From Devosia sp. 1566 (GTDB lineage Bacteria > Pseudomonadota > Alphaproteobacteria > Rhizobiales > Devosiaceae), in contig NZ_CP034767.1 in the NCBI RefSeq assembly GCF_004005995.1, positions 2,046,001-2,110,000 on the forward strand: a stretch of 64,000 bases of DNA. Direction: 5' to 3'. The notes beneath the pieces are model-generated. The model was not told the DNA's origin and did no database searches. It saw only the letters and a program-made list of their open reading frames with translations. Shown here one piece after another: positions 41,284-49,541 of the stretch. Each line of letters starts with the position of its first letter. Within the stretch, counting starts at the first letter, position 1. A program made the translations under genes and the position numbers.

Positions 41284-42129
41284 TCAGGCGTTGAGGTCGT
41301 GGACCAGCACCACCTGATCCATCACCAGCGCCGGCTGAGCGCACCCCGCTTCTCCAATGATCTTTGCCGGCACTCCGGCCACGGTGACGCGCGGCGGCAC
41401 TTCCTTGAGCACCACAGATCCGGCGCCGATTCGCGAACAATCGCCGATCTTGATATTGCCCAACACCTTGGCGCCGGCGCCAATCAGCACACCATTGCCA
41501 ATCTTGGGGTGTCGGTCTTGGTCCGACTTGCCCGTGCCGCCCAGCGTCACGTTCTGCAGCATTGAGACATTGTCGCCGATGACCGCGGTCTCCCCGATCA
41601 CGAGGCCCGTACCGTGGTCCAGCATAATCCCCTGCCCAATCACCACGGCTGGGTTGATGTCCACCTGGAACACCTGGCTCGCCCGGCTCTGCAGATAAAG
41701 CGCGAAATCGCGCCGCCCGGATTCGAACATCGCATGGGCAAAGCGATGGGTCTGAATCGCTTGGTAGCCCTTGAAGAACAATAGGGGCTCCACCGCCCGA
41801 TGGCAGGCTGGATCGCGCTCGAGCGTGGCGGCAAGGTCCACGCGCGCCGCTTGTCCTATTTCAGGATGGTCAGCCAGAACTTCGCCAAAGGCCTGCCGGA
41901 TCAGGTCGGCCGAAACATCATCATGGTCGAGCCGCGCCGCCAGCCGATGCGCCAGCGCCTGCTCGAAGCTATCGTGGTTGAGCACAGCGGAGAGCGCCAG
42001 GTTTGCCAGCGAGGGTTCATTGGCTGCAATCTGCCGGGCACCGGCGCGCACCGCTTCCCAAACGGGATCGACGATTTGCAGGTCAGCAGACTTCTTGGCG
42101 TTGCTGGTCACGGCCGCAGCTCCGTTCAT
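41284..42129 (-). CDS. cysE: Serine O-acetyltransferase
   Basis: A 281-residue CysE that acetylates L-serine with acetyl-CoA, the first step of cysteine synthesis. The N-terminal helical domain (DPVWEAVRAGARQIAANEPSLA) is followed by the conserved KGYQAIQTHRFAH, QVDINPAVVIGQGIMLDHGTGLVIGETA with the catalytic histidine, and the hexapeptide helix through IGAGAKVLGNIKIGDCSRIGAGSVVLKEVP. The C-terminal end is longer than in enterobacteria and may change feedback inhibition by cysteine. It is followed by DUF3126 on the same strand. Confidence 0.95.
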   Translation of the reverse strand: MNGAAAVTSNAKKSADLQIVDPVWEAVRAGARQIAANEPSLANLALSAVLNHDSFEQALAHRLAARLDHDDVSADLIRQAFGEVLADHPEIGQAARVDLAATLERDPACHRAVEPLLFFKGYQAIQTHRFAHAMFESGRRDFALYLQSRASQVFQVDINPAVVIGQGIMLDHGTGLVIGETAVIGDNVSMLQNVTLGGTGKSDQDRHPKIGNGVLIGAGAKVLGNIKIGDCSRIGAGSVVLKEVPPRVTVAGVPAKIIGEAGCAQPALVMDQVVLVHDLNA

Positions 42130-42190
42130 CGGGAAGTGCCGATATAGGTCATTTCATTCTACAAGACAAAGCCCCAGCCGCGCTTTTGGT

Positions 42191-42961
42191 TCACGAACCT
42201 TGCTGAGCCGGGAAAGTCCTCCCCAGAAATTCTAGCGCGGCGGCCTTGAACTTGGTGTCACCCGTCGCTCGCATATGGTCGCGTCGGGGAATCACGAAGG
42301 CCTCGCCCTGCGGCAGCAACGCCGCCAGCTCATCGGGGGAACCCGCCATCTCATCGGCCTCCCCCACCGCCACTAGCACCGGCACCGGAATCCGTCGCAC
42401 ATCGGCACGCGCCATCGGTTGCCGCGAGGTTTCCATGCAGGCGGCCAATGCCTCGCGATCGGACTTGGTGTGGTCGGCAAAGATGCGGAACTGGCGCGCA
42501 GTCGGATGCGTCAGCCCGGTAAGGCTCGGCGCTGTCAGGCCCGCGATGATGTCACTGCTATCGGTCAGCCCATTGATGAGGTTCATTCCCATGCCCCCGA
42601 GCACTAGCGCAGCCACCCGCTCTTCATGCTCAAACGCCATGAACGCTGCCACCCGCGCACCCATCGAGTAGCCCAGCACCGCCGCCTGTCCGATGCCGAG
42701 ATGGTCCAGCAGCGCCACAGCATCGCGCACCATCGCGGTGGGATAGTAAGCCTCCGGATCATGCGGCCGGTCCGACTCGCCATGCCCGCGATTATCGATG
42801 GTGATGGCTTGGTATCCGGCTCCGGTCAGGGTCTCGACCCAGCCGGTGTCCACCCAGTTCACCTTGCCGCTCGAGGCAAAGCCATGGATGCACAATATGG
42901 GGGGACCTTCTCCATAGCTGGCATAGGCAAGGCTCAGGCCATCCGATTCAAAGCGTGGCAA
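42191..42961 (-). CDS. Alpha/beta-fold hydrolase
   Basis: A 256-residue hydrolase. PPILCIHGFASSG is the oxyanion-hole strand, DNRGHGESDRP follows, the nucleophile elbow is VLGYSMGARVA, the acid is probably in VAVGEADEMAG and the histidine in IPRRDHM. Start choice: the frame is open to 43087, but the TTG at 42961 has AAGAGGA seven bases upstream and directly precedes the first beta strand (LPRFESDGLSLAY). The substrate is unknown; esters of small molecules are usual for this branch. Its 3' end lies 61 bp before the cysE start. Confidence 0.85.
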   Translation of the reverse strand: MPRFESDGLSLAYASYGEGPPILCIHGFASSGKVNWVDTGWVETLTGAGYQAITIDNRGHGESDRPHDPEAYYPTAMVRDAVALLDHLGIGQAAVLGYSMGARVAAFMAFEHEERVAALVLGGMGMNLINGLTDSSDIIAGLTAPSLTGLTHPTARQFRIFADHTKSDREALAACMETSRQPMARADVRRIPVPVLVAVGEADEMAGSPDELAALLPQGEAFVIPRRDHMRATGDTKFKAAALEFLGRTFPAQQGS

Positions 42962-43104
42962 GTTCGCATCCTCTTGAGCTGATTGCCGTCCGGTTTTGCG
43001 GCATCGGCGCGTTAAAGCAAGCCCAAAGGCGGGCCGCCGTCGCCCTTTTCTTGTTGCTTGCCTTGCACTATGGTCCGGCCACTCCAATCACTCCGGGTCT
43101 GACC

Positions 43105-43350
43105 ATGGCACACGGCACCACGCCTCACTTCCACAACACTGATGGCCTTGCCCAGATTGAGATAGGTGCCAAGGAGTTCCAGTGCATCGGCGCCCTGCCC
43201 CCGTTTGACCATCCCCATATCTACCTCGATATGGGCAAGGACGACGACGTTGTCTGCCCCTATTGCTCAACGCACTATGTGTACAGCGCGACCCTGCCCG
43301 CCGGCACTGCCATCCCTCCCACTGCCGTTTATCGGACCGATGTGATCTGA
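43105..43350 (+). CDS. Small zinc-finger protein of the zf-CHCC family (NDUFS6-like)
   Basis: An 81-residue protein with a C-H-C-C zinc site: Cys in KEFQCIG, His in FDHPHIYLDM, and two Cys in DDVVCPYCSTHYVY. This is the domain of the mitochondrial complex I subunit NDUFS6/NUMM and its alphaproteobacterial relatives, where it supports complex I assembly. The ATG at 43105 starts the conserved part; the frame extends to 42955. It is divergent from the hydrolase and precedes a monooxygenase gene by 21 bp. Confidence 0.85.
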   Translation: MAHGTTPHFHNTDGLAQIEIGAKEFQCIGALPPFDHPHIYLDMGKDDDVVCPYCSTHYVYSATLPAGTAIPPTAVYRTDVI

Positions 43351-43371
43351 GGCATCGGCACGTTACCGATC

Positions 43372-44565
43372 ATGCCAGCTTCTGGCCGCACATTCTTCAT
43401 CGCCGGTGCCGGCATCGCCGGGCTGACCCTGGCACTCGCTCTCGCCAAGTTCGGTGCCCATGTGGTGATGCTGGAGCGCAGCGCTCGGCTGTCGGAATTT
43501 GGCGCGGGCCTCCAGATCAGCCCAAATGCGCGGCGCGTGCTCGACCGGCTCGGTCTGAAGGAAGCCATCGGGGCGCGCAGCTTCGAGCCCGCCGGGATCG
43601 ATGTTTACCCCTTTGGTCGCCTCGATCCGCTCGTCACCATGGAGCTCGGGCCCCAGATGGAAGAGCGGTTCGACGCCGCCTATAGCGTGATGCACCGTGC
43701 CGATCTCGCCGAAACGCTCTATGAAGCCTCCCGCCGCTTCGCCAATATCGATGTGATGTTCGGTGTCGGCAACTGGAGCGCTCAGGCCACCCAAGCTGGC
43801 GTCACCGTCACGATCGAGGAAGCCGGCGGCCAAACCAGAACCTTGCGCGGCGCCGCTCTGGTTGGCGCCGATGGCGTTCATTCGCGCACCCGCACGCAAC
43901 TCCTCGATGGTCCACCCGCAGCCTTCTCGGGCCGCATTGCCTGGCGCACGCTCCTGCCGCTCGACGCCCTTGCCGGGCAAATTGCGCGGGACCGGGTCTC
44001 CGTCCTCTTCGGGCCTCGCTTGCATCTGGTGTGTTATCCGCTGCCCCATCGTGGCGTCATCAATCTGGCGCTCTTCACCCAGCATCGCAATGACCAGGAC
44101 GCCCCCCACCCGACGCTCTCGTTCAAGCCGTCGCGCAGTCCTCGGCTGCAGGCCATAGTTGACCGTGCGGGGGATAGCTGGACCCCGTGGCCGCTCTATA
44201 CTGTCTCGACGGATAGCTGGCACCGTGGACCCATCGGACTGCTAGGTGATGCCGCTCACGCCATGGTCCCCTTCCAGGCGCAGGGCGCGGCCATGGGTAT
44301 CGAGGACGCAGCAACGCTCGCGCCCCTACTCATGGAGAGCAGTGATTCCGCGCAGGCCTTTGCGCGCTACGAGGCGGTTCGCCAGCCCCGCGTCGAACGC
44401 GTGGCCGACCTGTCCCGCAGCAATGGGCGTATCTTTCACCTACCCTGGCCGTTATCGACCGCCCGCAATCTCGGCATTCGCCTGCAGGGACGCCGCGGTC
44501 ACCTTCGGCGCCTGGCTTGGCTTTATGATTATGATACCGATGCGCCACAGCCTCGCCGCAGATAG
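43372..44565 (+). CDS. FAD-dependent aromatic-ring monooxygenase-like protein
   Basis: A 397-residue class A flavoprotein. The ADP-binding motif FIAGAGIAGLTLALALA, then ERSARLSEFGAGLQISPNA, the second FAD/NADPH motif VGADGVHSRTRTQL and the GD motif IGLLGDAAHAMVPFQAQGAAMGIED are intact. The layout matches salicylate or 3-hydroxybenzoate hydroxylases. No catabolic genes surround it, so the substrate is open; a role in quinone biosynthesis is possible but less likely because the UbiH-specific residues are not evident. It is read in the same direction as the zf-CHCC gene. Confidence 0.85.
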   Translation: MPASGRTFFIAGAGIAGLTLALALAKFGAHVVMLERSARLSEFGAGLQISPNARRVLDRLGLKEAIGARSFEPAGIDVYPFGRLDPLVTMELGPQMEERFDAAYSVMHRADLAETLYEASRRFANIDVMFGVGNWSAQATQAGVTVTIEEAGGQTRTLRGAALVGADGVHSRTRTQLLDGPPAAFSGRIAWRTLLPLDALAGQIARDRVSVLFGPRLHLVCYPLPHRGVINLALFTQHRNDQDAPHPTLSFKPSRSPRLQAIVDRAGDSWTPWPLYTVSTDSWHRGPIGLLGDAAHAMVPFQAQGAAMGIEDAATLAPLLMESSDSAQAFARYEAVRQPRVERVADLSRSNGRIFHLPWPLSTARNLGIRLQGRRGHLRRLAWLYDYDTDAPQPRRR

Positions 44566-44690
44566 CGCGCTATTGACCGCCATGGTGCGATTTCTTCGCT
44601 CCACTTCTGCTGCCCTGCCCTTGCGTTGGGGAGCCTGCCTGTGTCAACTGCAAGCCGTTTCTACAATAATTTCAATGGGAGCGCCCGCTC

Positions 44691-46001
44691 ATGCAAACCG
44701 CGATCCGCTCCCGCCTGACCCTTACCTGCATCCTCGTTACCATCCTTCTGGATATGATCGGCGTCGGCATCATCGTGCCCGTGCTGCCCGAGCTGCTTGA
44801 GGAACTGACAGGCGGCGGTGTCGCGCAGGCGGCGGTCATCGGCGGCTATCTTGTGTTCGCTTATGCGTTCATGCAGTTCGTGTTTTCGCCCGTGCTCGGC
44901 AATCTGTCCGACCGCTACGGGCGCCGACCAGTCTTGCTGTGTTCCCTGCTCGGCCTCACCTTCGATTACCTGATGATGAGCATCGCGCCGTTCGTCTGGT
45001 ATTTGTTTATCGGCCGGATCATTGCCGGTATCGCGGGAGCAGCGCTTGCCACCGCAACCGCCTATATGGCCGACATCACTCCGCCCCATAAACGGACCCA
45101 GCGCTTCGGCTTGATCGGCGCAGCCTTCGGCCTCGGCTTTATTATCGGCCCGGTGATTGGCGGCGAATTGGGTGAAATCGGGCCCCGCGTTCCTTTCTAC
45201 GCTGCAGCCGGCCTGGCCTTTGCCAATTTCCTGTTCGGCCTGCTGGTCCTCCCCGAAAGCCTGCCCAAGGCTTCGCGCCGCAAGTTCGACATTCGCCGCG
45301 CCAACCCATTCGGCGCGGTTGCTGCTCTGCGCAAATACCCCGCCGTGCTGTGGCTGCTGGCCGTTCTCTTCTTCCTGCAGCTGACCACCCAGGCGCTGCC
45401 CAATGTGTTCCCCTATTACGCTGTGGATATGTTCAACTTCACATCGTCTTCTATCGGCCGCACGCTGGGCGCATTCGGGGTCGGTTTCGCTATCAGCCAG
45501 GCTGTCCTGGCAGCGCCTTTGTCGAAACGCATCGGTGAACCTGCGGTCGGTATTATCGGGCTATTGGCAGCAGCAACGGCCTTTGCCGGCATCGCTTTTT
45601 CAGCGGATGTCTACCAGCTCTATCTGTTCATCGCCGTCGGAACGATCAGCGGGCTCGCCCCACCTGCCATCAACGGCGTGCTGTCGCGGCAGGTCCCAGA
45701 CAATTCCCAGGGTGAACTACAAGGTGCGGTCAATGCCGCCAGCTCCCTCGCCACGATTATCGGTCCTCTGGCCGCCACGCAGATCTTTTCCTACTACACC
45801 AGCGCACCGGAATCCGGACACTACTTCCCCGGCGCTCCGTTCGTCGCCAGCGGCATCGCCGTGCTCGTAGCCTTGGTGCTTTTTGGCGTTGCCGCGTGGC
45901 GTTTCGAACTCAGCCATCGCCCGAGCGTGGCTAACCACCCCGTTGTTCCCGAAATGGCGCCGCCCGGCCAGCTGCGCACCCCGCCTCTGGACGAGAAATA
46001 A
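44691..46001 (+). CDS. MFS transporter of the TCR/Tet family
   Basis: A 436-residue, twelve-segment drug:H+ antiporter. ILLDMIGVGIIVPVLPELL at helix 1 and SPVLGNLSDRYGRRPVLL (motif A) after helix 2 are typical of TetA-like proteins, with GRIIAGIAGAALATATAYMADIT as the helix 4 motif and GFIIGPVIGG as motif C, the antiporter signature. It could export tetracycline-like compounds, but chromosomal members mostly have unknown substrates, and no TetR-type repressor is next to it. A GNAT gene follows within 3 bp. Confidence 0.87.
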   Translation: MQTAIRSRLTLTCILVTILLDMIGVGIIVPVLPELLEELTGGGVAQAAVIGGYLVFAYAFMQFVFSPVLGNLSDRYGRRPVLLCSLLGLTFDYLMMSIAPFVWYLFIGRIIAGIAGAALATATAYMADITPPHKRTQRFGLIGAAFGLGFIIGPVIGGELGEIGPRVPFYAAAGLAFANFLFGLLVLPESLPKASRRKFDIRRANPFGAVAALRKYPAVLWLLAVLFFLQLTTQALPNVFPYYAVDMFNFTSSSIGRTLGAFGVGFAISQAVLAAPLSKRIGEPAVGIIGLLAAATAFAGIAFSADVYQLYLFIAVGTISGLAPPAINGVLSRQVPDNSQGELQGAVNAASSLATIIGPLAATQIFSYYTSAPESGHYFPGAPFVASGIAVLVALVLFGVAAWRFELSHRPSVANHPVVPEMAPPGQLRTPPLDEK

Positions 46002-46004
46002 CCA

Positions 46005-46487
46005 ATGCGGATTCGCCCGGCCGTTGAGGGTGACCGTTCGGCGGTCCTCGCCATCGTTGCGCCGGTCCTCCGGGCCGGCGAAACCTACGCCATGCCTCGT
46101 GACCTCGATGACGAGCAGGTGCTGGCATATTGGTTCAGCCCCGCCCATCATGTCTTCGTGGCTGAGGACAACAATGCCCTGCTGGGCACCTATTACCTTA
46201 AACCCAACCAGCTCGGCCCCGGCGCCCATGTCGCCAACTGCGGTTACATGACCGCCGCTGCCGCCCAGGGGCGCGGCGTTGCGAGGGCAATGGGCACGCA
46301 CTCGATTGAGCAGGCGGGCGCCCGCGGCTTCCGGGCCATCCAGTTCAATCATGTGGTCTCCACCAACCAGCGCGCTGTGGCCCTCTGGCAGTCACTCGGC
46401 TTCGCCATAGTCGGCACACTGCCGAAAGCGTTCAACCATCCCGTCCACGGCTTTGTGGACAGCTACGTAATGTTCAGGACGCTCTAG
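46005..46487 (+). CDS. GNAT-family N-acetyltransferase
   Basis: A 160-residue acetyltransferase. It starts MRIRPAVEGDRSAVLAIV and has the acetyl-CoA-binding P-loop region TAAAQGRGVARAMG (Q/R-x-x-G-x-G/A pattern), followed by GFRAIQFNHVVSTNQRAVALWQSLGF and a C-terminal strand. The sequence is of the broad Acetyltransf_1 type with unknown substrate. It lies 3 bp behind the MFS exporter gene and is probably cotranscribed, a frequent pairing for resistance to small toxic compounds. Confidence 0.85.
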   Translation: MRIRPAVEGDRSAVLAIVAPVLRAGETYAMPRDLDDEQVLAYWFSPAHHVFVAEDNNALLGTYYLKPNQLGPGAHVANCGYMTAAAAQGRGVARAMGTHSIEQAGARGFRAIQFNHVVSTNQRAVALWQSLGFAIVGTLPKAFNHPVHGFVDSYVMFRTL

Positions 46488-46493
46488 GCAACG

Positions 46494-46520
46494 AAAAAGG
46501 GCCCCGCCTCAGCGGAGCCC
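46494..46520 (-). terminator. Rho-independent terminator of gnd
   Basis: Read on the minus strand, GGGC-t-CCGC and GCGG-g-GCCC form an interrupted stem with a TGAG loop, directly followed by CCCTTTTTCG. It lies between gnd and the convergent GNAT gene. Confidence 0.75.
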
Positions 46521-46543
46521 GGTGCCTGCTGTGTCTTTGGGTC

Positions 46544-47989
46544 TCAGCCGCCGATCACCGGCTTGAGCGCTGCGATCTCGAGGGTTGACGGCCACTTGGC
46601 ATGCAGGTTCGAGCCACGTCCCTCGATCTCGAACCCATGCGCACCAAAGAAATCGCGCTGCCCCTGAATCAAATTGGCCGTGCCCTGAGCCTGGCGATAG
46701 CTGTCGAAATAGCTCAGCGCCGCCGAAAGGCAGACCAGCGGGAATTCTCCCACAGCGCCCGCCGCCACCACCTTGCGCAGCGACGGATGGGCTTCCTTCA
46801 TCAACTCGACAAAGTCTGGCACCACCAGCAGATTGGTGTTGCCCCCTTTGGCATAGGCCGCCGACATCTGGTCGAGGAAGCGAGAACGAATGATGCAGCC
46901 GGCGCGCCAGATCTTGGCGATAGTCGCCAGCGGCAGCGCCCAGCCATTTTCCTCGGAAGCCTTGGCGATCACCGCAAAGCCCTGCGCATAGGAGACGATC
47001 TTGCCTGCCAGCAGCGCCTGCTCCAGCTCGGCCAGCGTCACCTCGGTCTTGGTGCGGTTCGGCTTGCCGTAGATCGCTTCGGCCGCGACGCGCTCATCTT
47101 TGCGCGCCGAAATCGAGCGGGCTGCCACGGCGCCCTCGATGGCGGTTGCCGGCACGCCCATCTGCTGGGCGGCAATGGCCGACCAAACACCGGTGCCCTT
47201 CTGCCCCGCCTTGTCGAGAATCAACTCGACCAGCGGCTGCCCGGTCTGCTCGTCAATGGCGGCCAGCACATGCCCGGTGATCTCGATCAGGTAGGAATTG
47301 AGCGGACCCTTGTTCCACTCCTTGAACACATCGGCGCATTCACCGGGGCTCATGCCTAGCCCATCGCGCATCACGCCATAGACTTCGGCGATCATCTGCA
47401 TGTCGCCATATTCGATGCCGTTGTGGATGGTCTTGACGAAGTGGCCCGCGCCGCCTTCACCCAGATAGGCGCAGCAGCTTTCGCCGTTGAACTGGGCAGC
47501 GATCGCCGTCAGCACCGCCTCGGCATTATGCCACTGCTGCTCGGAACCACCCACCATGATCGAAGGACCATGGCGCGCGCCCTCTTCACCGCCCGAAACG
47601 CCAACGCCGAGATAGCCGATATTCTTGGGCTTGAGATAATCGAATCGCCGTTGGGTATCGGTGAACAGCGAATTGCCGCATTCGATGATCGCATCGCCCT
47701 CTTCGAGATAAGGCAGCAGGTGTTCGATCATCTCGTCCACCGGCGCACCGGCCTTGACCATGATGATGATCGAGCGCGGCCGCTTGATGGAGGCGATGAA
47801 CTCGGCAATATCGGCCTTGGCGATCACATTGCCGACCAGACCCTGCTCAGTTGCCATGGCAACAAAGTTATCGATTCGAGACGCAGTGCGATTGTGAACG
47901 GCAACGGTATAGCCTTTTTCGGCGATGTTGAGCGCCAGGTTCGAGCCCATCACTGCCAGCCCGATAAGGCCGATATCCGCTGTCGACAT
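46544..47989 (-). CDS. gnd: 6-phosphogluconate dehydrogenase (NADP, decarboxylating)
   Basis: A 481-residue long-type 6PGDH that turns 6-phosphogluconate into ribulose 5-phosphate and CO2. The NADP motif IGLIGLAVMGSNLALN has HNRT after strand 2, as usual for NADP. The active site shows GVSGGEEGARHGPSIMVGG, HFVKTIHNGIEYGDMQ and LDKAGQKGTGVWS, and it ends in FGAHGFEI. The ATG at 47989 has AAGGA eight bases upstream. It is divergent from an SDR and gluconokinase gene, so the three form a gluconate-use locus. A hairpin terminator follows. Confidence 0.95.
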   Translation of the reverse strand: MSTADIGLIGLAVMGSNLALNIAEKGYTVAVHNRTASRIDNFVAMATEQGLVGNVIAKADIAEFIASIKRPRSIIIMVKAGAPVDEMIEHLLPYLEEGDAIIECGNSLFTDTQRRFDYLKPKNIGYLGVGVSGGEEGARHGPSIMVGGSEQQWHNAEAVLTAIAAQFNGESCCAYLGEGGAGHFVKTIHNGIEYGDMQMIAEVYGVMRDGLGMSPGECADVFKEWNKGPLNSYLIEITGHVLAAIDEQTGQPLVELILDKAGQKGTGVWSAIAAQQMGVPATAIEGAVAARSISARKDERVAAEAIYGKPNRTKTEVTLAELEQALLAGKIVSYAQGFAVIAKASEENGWALPLATIAKIWRAGCIIRSRFLDQMSAAYAKGGNTNLLVVPDFVELMKEAHPSLRKVVAAGAVGEFPLVCLSAALSYFDSYRQAQGTANLIQGQRDFFGAHGFEIEGRGSNLHAKWPSTLEIAALKPVIGG

Positions 47990-48156
47990 GCAAACAGTCC
48001 TTCTAAGAAAATGCGTCGCCATTCATGCGCGGGAATGCTTGCCCCGCGCGGCGGCGAACCTGACCACAAACGGACCATCGACGGAAGGCCCTGTCGGGGC
48101 ATATTTTACGCCTAAAAGCCTCATGTATGGAAGGCGCCATTGCCTCGCGCCGTTCG

Positions 48157-48184
48157 CCCCCTTAGGTTTGCGCAAGTTTAGGGG
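48157..48184. promoter_or_regulatory. Imperfect 26-bp palindrome before the gluconate SDR gene
   Basis: Centred on the perfect palindrome TTGCGCAA (48168-48175), with CCC-TTA on the left (48159-48164) matched by TAGGGG on the right, overlapping the ribosome site of the SDR gene at 48191. A LacI- or GntR-type repressor site is possible; no repressor gene is nearby. Confidence 0.3.
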
Positions 48185-48190
48185 ATCACC

Positions 48191-48961
48191 GTGCCATCTT
48201 CGTCTCTGTTCAGCCTTGCGGGAAAGCGGGCTCTTGTCACTGGCTCAAGTCGCGGCCTTGGGCTCGCCATGGCCACCGCCCTGGCCCAGGCTGGCGCCGC
48301 CGTGATCCTCAACGCCCGCGACGCGACGGCGCTCGGCCAGGCTGCCGCTGACCTGGCGGCGACCGGCGCCACCGTCAACGCCGTGGCCTTCGATGTCACT
48401 AGCATCGAGAGCGTCCAGGAGGCCGTGGCCTACTGCGAAGCCGAGCTCGGCCCCATCGACATCCTCATCAACAATGCCGGCATCCAGATTCGCGGCCCGC
48501 TGGATGATTTCCCGCTCGACGGGTTCGAAGCCATGCTGGCCACCCATGTCACCGCGACCTTTGCAGTCAGCAAGACGGTGGCCAAGCATATGATTGCGCG
48601 CCGCCAGGGCAAGATCATCAATATCTGCTCGATCCTGACCAATGTCGCCCGGCCCAATGTTGCCCCTTATGGCGCCGCCAAGGCGGCCATTGCCAATTTG
48701 ACTCGCGGCATGGCGGCAGACTGGGCTCGCCATGGTCTCAATATCAACGCCATTGCCCCGGGCTACTTCATGACCGAACTCAACGAGGCGCTGATAGCCG
48801 ATCCTCAGTTCAATCGCTGGGTCGAAACCCGCACCCCCATGGGCCGTTGGGGCGAAGTTGCCGAACTTGGACCGCCCGCGGTATTTCTCGCTTCCGACGC
48901 AGCCAGCTTCATCAATGGACACATTCTCTATGTCGACGGCGCCTTCTCAGCCACGGTCTAA
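48191..48961 (+). CDS. SDR oxidoreductase, gluconate 5-dehydrogenase-like
   Basis: A 256-residue classical short-chain dehydrogenase: cofactor motif ALVTGSSRGLGLAMATALA, NNAG in ILINNAGIQIRGP, and catalytic S-Y-K in CSILTNVARPNVAPYGAAKAA. PPAVFLASDAASFINGHILYVDGAF closes the fold. It matches the IdnO/Ga5DH group that interconverts gluconate and 5-ketogluconate. The GTG at 48191 is preceded by AGGGG six bases upstream. It overlaps or abuts gntK, which supports gluconate metabolism, though any SDR substrate call is only a family-level inference. Confidence 0.87.
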   Translation: MPSSSLFSLAGKRALVTGSSRGLGLAMATALAQAGAAVILNARDATALGQAAADLAATGATVNAVAFDVTSIESVQEAVAYCEAELGPIDILINNAGIQIRGPLDDFPLDGFEAMLATHVTATFAVSKTVAKHMIARRQGKIINICSILTNVARPNVAPYGAAKAAIANLTRGMAADWARHGLNINAIAPGYFMTELNEALIADPQFNRWVETRTPMGRWGEVAELGPPAVFLASDAASFINGHILYVDGAFSATV

Positions 48962-49490
48962 CGCCCGCATCATCATCGTTATGGGGGTCAGTTCCTCGGG
49001 CAAGTCCACCACGGGCCAGTCCATCGCCCGGCGCCTCCATACGCCATTCCTCGATGGCGACGGCTATCATCCGCCCGCCAATGTGGAAAAAATGCGCGCC
49101 GGCATTCCGCTTGTCGATGAGGATCGCTGGCCCTGGCTTCAGCGGCTCGCTCAAGCCCTGCACGAGGCCGCGGACAAGAAGGGTGCAGCAGTCGGCGCCT
49201 GCTCCTCGCTCAAGCGGGCCTATCGCGACTACCTGCTCGAGCAGGCGGGCGAGCCGATCCTGTTCGTCTACCTCCAGGGCGACCGACAGGTGATCGGCGA
49301 ACGCATGGCGCGGCGCCAGCACGAATACATGCCGGCCACCCTGCTCGACAGCCAGTTCGCCACCCTGGAAGAGCCCGATCCCGCCACCGAGAACGTGCTC
49401 GTCGTGCCTGTTACCGACAGTGTGGAAAAGATCACCACCACGGTGACCAAGACGCTCGAACACCTCAAGACCTTCAAGCGCTGGCAATAA
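48930..49490 (+). CDS. gntK: Gluconokinase
   Basis: A 186-residue GntK-type kinase that phosphorylates D-gluconate to 6-phosphogluconate, the substrate of the neighbouring gnd. The P-loop is IIVMGVSSSGKSTTGQ, followed by FLDGDGYHPPANVEKMRAGIPLVDEDRWPWL, the gluconate-binding signature, then ACSSLKRAYRDYLL, VYLQGDRQVIGERMARRQHEYMP and LLDSQFATLEEP. The ATG at 48930 overlaps the SDR gene by 32 bp; another in-frame ATG is at 48915. It is cotranscribed with the SDR. Confidence 0.93.
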   Translation: MSTAPSQPRSNARIIIVMGVSSSGKSTTGQSIARRLHTPFLDGDGYHPPANVEKMRAGIPLVDEDRWPWLQRLAQALHEAADKKGAAVGACSSLKRAYRDYLLEQAGEPILFVYLQGDRQVIGERMARRQHEYMPATLLDSQFATLEEPDPATENVLVVPVTDSVEKITTTVTKTLEHLKTFKRWQ

Positions 49491-49511
49491 GCCGCGTTCG
49501 GCTAAAAGGAA

Positions 49512-49533
49512 TGCCCCGCTGCAAGGCGGGGCA
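49512..49533. terminator. Hairpin between gntK and the SulP gene
   Basis: TGCCCCGC at 49512-49519 and GCGGGGCA at 49526-49533 form a perfect 8-bp stem. On the minus strand it is followed by TTCCTTTT, so it should end the SulP transcript; for gntK it lacks a T-run. Confidence 0.65.
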
Positions 49534-49541
49534 CCGAACCG

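Noticed and set aside
44691..46487. Tetracycline resistance cassette (TetA-like MFS plus acetyltransferase)
   Set aside because: No TetR-type repressor or mobile element is present, and chromosomal TCR-family carriers usually have other substrates, so I call only the families.
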